NCBI RefSeq assembly: GCF_049532965.1
Contig: NZ_CP186694.1
Span: 3,472,001-3,536,000 of the forward strand
Direction: 5' to 3'
Length of the DNA: 64,000 nt
Source: Roseateles sp049532965
Lineage (GTDB): Bacteria > Pseudomonadota > Gammaproteobacteria > Burkholderiales > Burkholderiaceae_C
Under the pieces are notes generated by a model. That model worked only from the letters and a program-made list of their open reading frames with translations, was not told the DNA's origin and did not search any database. Position 1 is the stretch's first letter, and the number at the start of each line of letters is the position of its first letter. A program made the position numbers and the translations under genes. Below are positions 58,699-64,000 of the stretch, one piece after another.

Positions 58699-59465
58699 AC
58701 GTTCATCCCGCCGCGCCGACCGCCGTCGTGGCCGAAGACGAAGAGACGCTGCGCCACGAGCTGATCGAGCGCCTGTCGCAGCTGTGGCCGGAGCTGACGC
58801 TCGTCGGCGAAGCGGCGGATGGCGTGCAGGCGCTGCGGCTGCTGCACGACCACCGGCCGGACGTGCTGTTCCTTGACATCCAGATGCCGGGCGCGACCGG
58901 TCTGGACGTGGCCCGGCAGGTGCAGGGGCGGTCGCATGTCGTCTTCGTCACCGCCTATGACCAGTACGCGGTGTCCGCGTTCGACGAGGGCGCCGTCGAT
59001 TACCTGCTCAAGCCGCTGGAGCCCGCAAGGCTGTTCACCGCGATCCAGCGGGTGAAGCAACGGCTCGCCGGACCGCCGGCGGACCTGGGTGCGGTGCTCA
59101 GCCAGCTTGGCGCGCGCGCGGCCCAGGCGCCGCAGCGGCAGTTCCTGCGCTGGATCAACGCGTCGGTGGGACAGACGCTGAAGCTGATCACCGTCGACGA
59201 GGTGCTGTACTTTCAGTCGGACAACAAGTACACGCGCGTCGCGACGCGGCAGGGCGAGGCGCTGATCCGCAAGCCGCTCAAGGAGCTGGTCGAGGAACTC
59301 GACCCGCAGCAGTTCTGGCAGATCCACCGCTCGACACTCGTCAACGCCGCGGCAGTGGCCGGCGTCAGCCGCGACTTCCGGGGGCGCATGCAGGTCAAGC
59401 TCAAGGAAAGTGACGACGCGCTGATCGTCGCGGAGAGCTACACCCATCTGTTCCGGCAGATGTGA
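58695..59465 (+). CDS. LytTR-family response regulator
   Basis: 256 residues. The receiver domain has the acidic pair 'VVAEDEETLRHEL', phospho-acceptor Asp61 in 'PDVLFLDIQMPG', and 'VFVTAYDQYAVSAFDEGAVDYLLKP'. The C-terminal LytTR DNA-binding domain is 'LKLITVDEVLYFQSDNKYTRV ... QFWQIHRSTLVNAAAV'. The ATG overlaps the pseudokinase stop. It is the output of the three-gene system; targets are not evident in the window. Confidence 0.93.
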   Translation: MNVHPAAPTAVVAEDEETLRHELIERLSQLWPELTLVGEAADGVQALRLLHDHRPDVLFLDIQMPGATGLDVARQVQGRSHVVFVTAYDQYAVSAFDEGAVDYLLKPLEPARLFTAIQRVKQRLAGPPADLGAVLSQLGARAAQAPQRQFLRWINASVGQTLKLITVDEVLYFQSDNKYTRVATRQGEALIRKPLKELVEELDPQQFWQIHRSTLVNAAAVAGVSRDFRGRMQVKLKESDDALIVAESYTHLFRQM

Positions 59466-59483
59466 TTGCGGCGGGAGGAAGAC

Positions 59484-60010
59484 CCTCACCCCTACCCTCT
59501 CCCGCAAGCGGGAGAGGGAGTTCACACTGCATCTCGGCGACGCACTTGCGCCGCTTGCGGGAGAGCCCTCACCCTCACCCCTACCCTCTCCCGCAAGCGG
59601 GAGAGGGAGTAAGAGGTCCGCGGGACGGAGCCGCCACGGTCATCCCCTCGCCCCCGGAGGGGGAGAGGGCTAGGGTGAGGGGGCTCGTCGCAAAGCATCA
59701 CCGTAGGCACTTGGGGAACCCTCACCCCTGCCCTCTCCCGCAAGCGGGAGAGGGAGTTCCCATCGAGGGAGCCGCCACGGTCATCCCCTCGCCCCCGGAG
59801 GGGGAGAGGGCTAGGGTGAGGGGGCTCGTCGAAGGGCATCACCGTGGCACTTTGGGAAAGCGCGTGACACGGTTGCTCTCCCGCAAGCGGGAGAGGGAGT
59901 TCAAACTGCATCTCGGCGACGGGCTTGCGCTGCTTGCGGGAGAGCCCGACAAGCCGCATGGCACCGGCACTCCCTCTCCCGCTTGCGGGAGAGGGCAGGG
60001 GTGAGGGTCT
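59484..60010. repeat. REP/REPIN-like hairpin repeat cluster, proximal part
   Basis: At least seven short palindromes of two types occur here. Type A is CCCTCTCCCGC-AA-GCGGGAGAGGG (11-bp perfect arms; e.g. 59495-59518, 59584-59607, 59731-59754). Type B is a CCCTCGCCCCC-GGA-GGGGGAGAGGG form (e.g. starting near 59645 and 59786). Type A is preceded by CCCTCACCCCT, and type B is followed by AGGGTGAGGG, so A-B pairs form inverted REPIN-like units. One A copy at ~59972-59995 is in opposite orientation. Spacers are partly conserved. It fills the gap between the LytTR regulator gene and the DUF559 gene. Confidence 0.85.
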
Positions 60011-60085
60011 TCGCCTCGGCAGCTGAGACACCCCCCCTTTGCTGACGAGCCCCTCGCCGACGCTCAGCCTCCATACTCGTCCGCC

Positions 60086-60562
60086 ATGGAAGATGCCGAG
60101 CTCATCCCCCCAGATCGAAAGCCCGCCGCCCGCTCGCTTCGGCAATCAAGCACCGACGCCGAGCGCGCGCTTTGGCATCGCTTGCGCGATCGACGGCTGG
60201 CCGGCCACAAGTTCAGGCGGCAGCACCCTGTAGGCCCGTTCTTTGCCGATTTCGCCTGCCTTGAGGCCGGCCTGATCGTCGAGCTCGATGGTGGACAACA
60301 CTTCAATTCCGACAGCATGGCCTACGACGCACGACGTACCACCACCCTGCGTGCCTGCGGTTTCCATGTCATGCGATTCACCGATCGAGAGGCCCTGCTG
60401 CAGCTCGACGATGTCTTGGCGCTCATCCTGCAGTGGCTGTCGGCACAAAAGGCTGAACGCCCCTCACCCCTGCCCTCTCCCGCAAGCGGGAGAGGGAGCA
60501 AGAGGTCCGCGGGACGGAGCCGCCACGGTCATCCCCTCGCCCCCGGAGCGGGAGAGGGCTAG
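60086..60562 (+). CDS. DUF559 (Vsr-like endonuclease fold) protein with repeat-encoded C-terminus
   Basis: 158 residues. Residues ~17-120 match DUF559: 'STDAERALWHRLRDRRLAGHKFRRQHPVGPFFADFAC' in outline, then 'LIVELDGGQH' and 'TLRACGFHVMRFTDREAL'. These fit the PD-(D/E)xK / very-short-patch-repair endonuclease fold, with the Asp of 'ADFAC' and the Glu/Asp of 'VELDGGQH' as active-site residues. The last ~33 residues ('ERPSPLPSPASGRGS...') are translated from the adjacent hairpin repeat, which also provides the stop. The gene sits inside a repeat array on both sides. No partner gene is seen; the biological role of DUF559 proteins is unsettled. Confidence 0.85.
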   Translation: MEDAELIPPDRKPAARSLRQSSTDAERALWHRLRDRRLAGHKFRRQHPVGPFFADFACLEAGLIVELDGGQHFNSDSMAYDARRTTTLRACGFHVMRFTDREALLQLDDVLALILQWLSAQKAERPSPLPSPASGRGSKRSAGRSRHGHPLAPGAGEG

Positions 60563-61085
60563 GGTGAGGGGGCTCGTCGCAAAGCATCACCGTGGGCACT
60601 TGGGGAACCCTCACCCCTGCCCTCTCCCAAAAGCGGGAGAGGGAGCAAGAGGTCCGCGGGACGGAGCCGCCACGGTCATCCCCTCGCCCCCGGAGGGGGA
60701 GAGGGTTAGGGTGAGGGGGCTCGTCGCAAAGCATCACCGTGGGCACTTGGCGAACCCTCACCCCTGCCCTCTCCCGCAAGCGGGAGAGGGAGCAAGAGGT
60801 CCGCGAGACGGAGCCGCCACGGTCATCCCCTCGCCCCCGGAGGGGGAGAGGGCTAGGGTGAGGGGGCTCGTCGCAAAGCGTCACCGTGGGCACTTGGCGA
60901 ACCCTCACCCCTGCCCTCTCCCGCAAGCGGGAGAGGGAGCAAGAGGTCCGCGGGACGGAGCCGCCACGGTCATCCCCTCGCCCCCGGAGGGGGAGAGGGC
61001 TAGGGTGAGGGGGCTCGTCGCAAAGCATCACCGTGGGCACTTGGGGAACCCTCACCCCTGCCCTCCCGCAAGCGGGAGAGGGAGT
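60459..61085. repeat. Tandem array of ~147-bp REPIN-like units, distal part
   Basis: About four nearly identical units start at ~60459, 60605, 60753 and 60900, with a fifth cut short at ~61047 (period 146-148 bp). Each contains hairpin type A (CCCTCTCCCGC-AA-GCGGGAGAGGG), a ~35-base spacer, and hairpin type B followed by AGGGTGAGGGGGCTCGTCG. Single-base differences distinguish units (for example the loop variant CCCAAAAGCGGG near 60628). High identity between units implies recent tandem duplication. The first unit overlaps the 3' end of the DUF559 gene; the last stops ~95 bases before the oxidoreductase start. Confidence 0.88.
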
Positions 61086-61179
61086 TCACGGCCACGCCTC
61101 CAGACCCCGCTGTCGCCTACATGACCACGAGGGCATGAGCAGGCTCCCACAATCGTCTGCAAACGACCGGAGACTCGCC

Positions 61180-63516
61180 ATGGCCCTGGAAGCCAACGCC
61201 AACGTCCACGCCAGCACCACCCCCGCCTCGGATCAACACGCGAGCGGCGCCCTCCCCGGCGATGCCCTCGAACGCACGCACACCCGCATCTGCCCTCTCT
61301 GCGAAGCCTGCTGCGGCCTCGAGATCCGCACCCGCGCCACACCGGCCGGCACATCCATCGTCTCGATCCGCGGCAACGACGCCGACCCCTTCAGCCACGG
61401 CTACCTCTGCCCGAAGGGCGTGGCGCTGAAGGACCTCCACGAGGACCCCGACCGCTTGCGCCAGCCGATGCGCCGTCGCGCCGACCGCTCCGGCTTCGAT
61501 CCCATCAGCTGGGAAGACGCCTTCGCCGAAGTCGCCCGCCGACTGCCGCCGCTGCGCGAGCGCCACGGCAACGACGCGGTCGCCCTGACGATCGGCAACC
61601 CCGCCTCCCACAAGATCGGCCTCTTCAGCTACTTCCCCCAACTCGCCCGCGCGCTGGGAACGCACAACCTGTTCTCGGCCTCGACACTGGACCAGATGCC
61701 CAAGCAGCTCGCCTGCGGCCTCATGTATGGGCACTGGCTCAGCGTGCCGGTACCGGACCTGCCGCGGACCGACCTCTTCATCTGCCTGGGCGCCAACCCG
61801 ATGGTCAGCAACGGCAGCCTCTGGACCAGCCCCGACTACCGCGGCAAGGCCAAGGCAATGCGCGCGCGCGGCGGGCGCATCGTCGTCATCGATCCGCGTC
61901 GCACCGAGACCGCGCAGGCCGCCGATGAACACCTGGCGATCCGCCCCGGCGGCGACGTCTACCTGCTGCTCGGCATGCTGCACACGGTCTTCGCCGAAGA
62001 CCTGGTCCGGCTGGGCCGCATGGCCGACCACGTCGAGGGCCTCGACGCGCTGCGCGCCGCCGTCGCCGACTTCCCGCCCGAACGCGGCGCCGCGCATTGC
62101 GGCATTCCAGCCGACACCCAACGCCGCCTGGCCCGCGAGTTCGCAACGACACCGAAGGCCGTGCTCTACGGCCGCATCGGCACCTGCACGCAGCGCTTCG
62201 GATCGCTCAACAGCTGGCTGATCGACGCGCTCAACATCGTCACCGGTCACTTCGACACCGAAGGCGGCCTGATGTTCCCGAAGGCGGCGGCCTTCGCCGC
62301 CAACACCCTCGGCAAGCCGGGCCAGGGCAAGGGCGTCGCCACCGGGCGGCGCCACAGCCGCGTCGGCAAGGCGCCGGAAGTGATGGGCGAGTTCCCGATC
62401 AGCTGCCTCGCCGAGGAGATCGAAACCCCCGGCGACGGCCAGGTCCATGCCCTGATCACGGTCGCGTGCAACCCGGTGCTGTCGGCGCCAAACGGCGCCC
62501 GGCTCGCGCGCGCGCTCGACCAACTGGACTTCATGCTCAGCCTGGATCCCTACATCAACGAGACCAGCCGCCATGCCGACCTGATCCTGCCGCCGCCATC
62601 ACCGCTCGAGGACTGGCACTACGACATGGTTTTCTCGCAGTTGTCGTGGCGGAACCATGCGCGGTGGTCCGGCCCCGTGATGCCTGAGGACGCGCCCGAC
62701 GCCGCCAATGCCCCGCGCGACGAATGGCAGACGCTGCTGCGCCTGGCCGCGATCGCTGCGGGACAACCCGCCGACGCGGACCTTCAGGCCCTGGACGACG
62801 CCGCGCTGCGTGCCGAACTGAAGCGCCAGGCGGGTGATCGCGCGGAGGCGATCTTCGGCCTGCTGGAGGGCGGAGCGGGCCCGGCGCGATGGCTGGACCT
62901 CGGACTGCGGTCGGGCCCGTATGGCGACGGCTTCGGTGCGAAGCCGGACGGCCTGACGCTGGCGAAAGTGAAAGCCGCGCCCCACGGCATCGACCTTGGT
63001 GAGTTGCAGCCGCGCATTCCGGAAGTGCTGCGCACGCCGTCGGGCCGCATCGAACTGGCGCCGCCGTCCCTGCTGGCGGACCTGGCGCATGCGGACGCGG
63101 CGCTGCGGCATGCGCCGGGAGATGAACTGCTGCTGATCGGCCGTCGCGAGACCCGCAGCAACAACAGCTGGATGCACAACCTCCCGGTACTGGCGAAAGG
63201 CCGGGAGCGTTGCACCTTGCTGGTCCATCCGGACGATGCCGCGCGCGCCGGCGTGGCGGACGGCGATGCCGCGCGGCTGAGCAATGCGCGCGGCAGCCTG
63301 ATCGCGCAGATCACCGTGAGCGCGGACATGCGCCCGGGCGTCGTGAGCCTGCCGCACGGCTGGGGTCACGACCTGGCGGGCAGCCGCCTGACCGTGGCCG
63401 CACAACATCCCGGCGTCAACATGAACCTGCTGCTCGACGATGAAGCGCGCGACCCGGTCTCCGGCACCTCGGTGCTCAGCGGCATCCCGGTACGGCTGAG
63501 TCCCGCCGCCGCCTGA
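61180..63516 (+). CDS. Molybdopterin-dependent oxidoreductase (DMSO reductase superfamily)
   Basis: 778 residues from ATG 61180 (GGAG upstream); ATG 61135 is an alternative. The N-terminal [4Fe-4S] motif is 'CPLCEACCGLEI ... YLCPKG'. The molybdopterin-binding core follows ('ISWEDAFAEVARRLPPLRERHG', 'LFICLGANPMVSNGS', 'RIVVIDPRRTETAQAAD', 'VTGHFDTEGGLMFP'). The C-terminal dinucleotide-binding beta-barrel has 'LIGRRETRSNNSWMHNLP' and 'RPGVVSLPHGWGHDL'. It lacks a twin-arginine signal, so it is probably cytoplasmic and resembles assimilatory or formate-dehydrogenase-like uncharacterised members. No partner subunit is adjacent, and the substrate is unknown. Confidence 0.9.
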   Translation: MALEANANVHASTTPASDQHASGALPGDALERTHTRICPLCEACCGLEIRTRATPAGTSIVSIRGNDADPFSHGYLCPKGVALKDLHEDPDRLRQPMRRRADRSGFDPISWEDAFAEVARRLPPLRERHGNDAVALTIGNPASHKIGLFSYFPQLARALGTHNLFSASTLDQMPKQLACGLMYGHWLSVPVPDLPRTDLFICLGANPMVSNGSLWTSPDYRGKAKAMRARGGRIVVIDPRRTETAQAADEHLAIRPGGDVYLLLGMLHTVFAEDLVRLGRMADHVEGLDALRAAVADFPPERGAAHCGIPADTQRRLAREFATTPKAVLYGRIGTCTQRFGSLNSWLIDALNIVTGHFDTEGGLMFPKAAAFAANTLGKPGQGKGVATGRRHSRVGKAPEVMGEFPISCLAEEIETPGDGQVHALITVACNPVLSAPNGARLARALDQLDFMLSLDPYINETSRHADLILPPPSPLEDWHYDMVFSQLSWRNHARWSGPVMPEDAPDAANAPRDEWQTLLRLAAIAAGQPADADLQALDDAALRAELKRQAGDRAEAIFGLLEGGAGPARWLDLGLRSGPYGDGFGAKPDGLTLAKVKAAPHGIDLGELQPRIPEVLRTPSGRIELAPPSLLADLAHADAALRHAPGDELLLIGRRETRSNNSWMHNLPVLAKGRERCTLLVHPDDAARAGVADGDAARLSNARGSLIAQITVSADMRPGVVSLPHGWGHDLAGSRLTVAAQHPGVNMNLLLDDEARDPVSGTSVLSGIPVRLSPAAA

Positions 63517-63540
63517 GCGTCGCCTGAGCGCCGCCACCGC

Positions 63541-64000
63541 TCACCCCCAGTCCGCCCTCCTCTCCAGCAGACTCTCCGGCAGGCGCGACATTCTGGTCTC
63601 CGGAAACCTCCCCGCCAGCACCCCGCTGACCAGCTCGAGGTGATGCATCAGTTCCCACTGCTTGCTGAGCGCCCGGGAGGGCGGCACCCCATCGATGAGG
63701 CTCGTGAGGTAGCGCTGAACGGCATCGGTGGGTCCGAAGCAGGCGCCGGGCCGCCCCAGTGCCGACTGGAACGCCTGGAGCGCAAGCCGGAAGCGGGCTT
63801 CCGAACCGCCCTCCTCGGCGGTGACGCGTCCGCACATGAAGTGCTCGAGCCAGAAATCGCGCGGCGCGGGATCGGTGCGCAGGTAGCTGAGGCGGAACGC
63901 CACGATGCGCGAGGCGAGATCGGGCGAATCGGCCCGCGAGGGCAGCGTCGTGTAATCGGAGAACCCGGCGAAGCCGTCGGAGCGATACGTGAGGTGGCGG
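63541..64000 (-). CDS. Partial gene at right edge, possibly Sce7725-family protein
   Basis: The frame is open from the right edge to a stop at 63541 (the 5' end lies outside the window). The visible ~152 residues include 'YRSDGFAGFSDYTTLPS', 'VAFRLSYLRTDPAPRDFWLEHF' and 'QWELMHHLELVSGVL'. This order resembles my recollection of the Sce7725 family of uncharacterised proteins, but the match is tentative. It is convergent with the molybdopterin oxidoreductase gene, 24 bases between stops. The function is unknown. Confidence 0.6.
   Translation of the reverse strand, partial: RHLTYRSDGFAGFSDYTTLPSRADSPDLASRIVAFRLSYLRTDPAPRDFWLEHFMCGRVTAEEGGSEARFRLALQAFQSALGRPGACFGPTDAVQRYLTSLIDGVPPSRALSKQWELMHHLELVSGVLAGRFPETRMSRLPESLLERRADWG

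Noticed and set aside
59484..61085. Possible CRISPR array
   Set aside because: The repeats are hairpin pairs with conserved, not unique, intervening sequence and a 147-bp period, and no cas gene is near.
1..64000. tRNA, rRNA or complete prophage
   Set aside because: No cloverleaf-like tRNA sequence, rRNA segment or phage structural gene was recognised anywhere in the window.

Overview
The window is a GC-rich (about two-thirds G+C) bacterial chromosome segment with very dense coding. The families present (class II NrdJ, TorF-type porin, PilZ, LytS/LytTR pair, DUF1134, several AraC/TetR/LysR regulators, molybdopterin oxidoreductase) fit a betaproteobacterium of the order Burkholderiales, probably environmental or plant-associated. 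That placement is an inference from gene content. No rRNA or tRNA gene was seen.

Layout. 1-7.2 kb: a tightly coupled minus-strand carbohydrate operon (DUF2147 protein, TorF porin, FGGY kinase, class II aldolase, class III aminotransferase running off the left edge), then a divergent MFS/TetR pair. A similar DNA motif lies upstream of both the operon and the transporter. 7.2-17.5 kb: rsgA, two MFS/AraC neighbourhoods, a VOC protein, an exported metallophosphoesterase, a tannase-family esterase and a periplasmic cupin. 17.6-18.6 kb: a YopT-like (C58) cysteine protease gene whose product begins MGNVCFGG, an acylation-type N-terminus. 18.7-34.1 kb: a membrane protein, a 4xPAS-GGDEF cyclase, and a 12-kb two-gene unit encoding an OmpA-domain beta-barrel and a ~2,650-residue DUF11/SdrD-B repeat surface protein.

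34.1-49.6 kb is an accessory region: small orphan genes (two paralogous pairs), a PHB-depolymerase-like esterase, IS256 and IS3 remnants, an intact IS630 element inserted into an ORF, two integron gene cassettes with one clear attC and one decayed attC, and a cluster of type III effector candidates. The best is a YopJ/AvrRxv-family protein with catalytic H-D-C spaced as in YopJ and a perfect PIP box (TTCGC-N15-TTCGC) 100 bp upstream. Divergent from it is a coiled-coil protein, also with a PIP box. A second YopT-like protease follows directly downstream. No type III apparatus gene lies in the window, so secretion is inferred.

49.6-64 kb returns to core-like genes: nrdJ, a degenerate-GGDEF protein, DUF1134, a PilZ mini-operon, an alpha/beta hydrolase, a LytS kinase / LytS-like pseudokinase / LytTR regulator operon with ATGA overlaps, a DUF559 nuclease-like gene embedded in an array of ~147-bp paired-hairpin (REPIN-like) repeats, a molybdopterin oxidoreductase, and a partial gene at the right edge.
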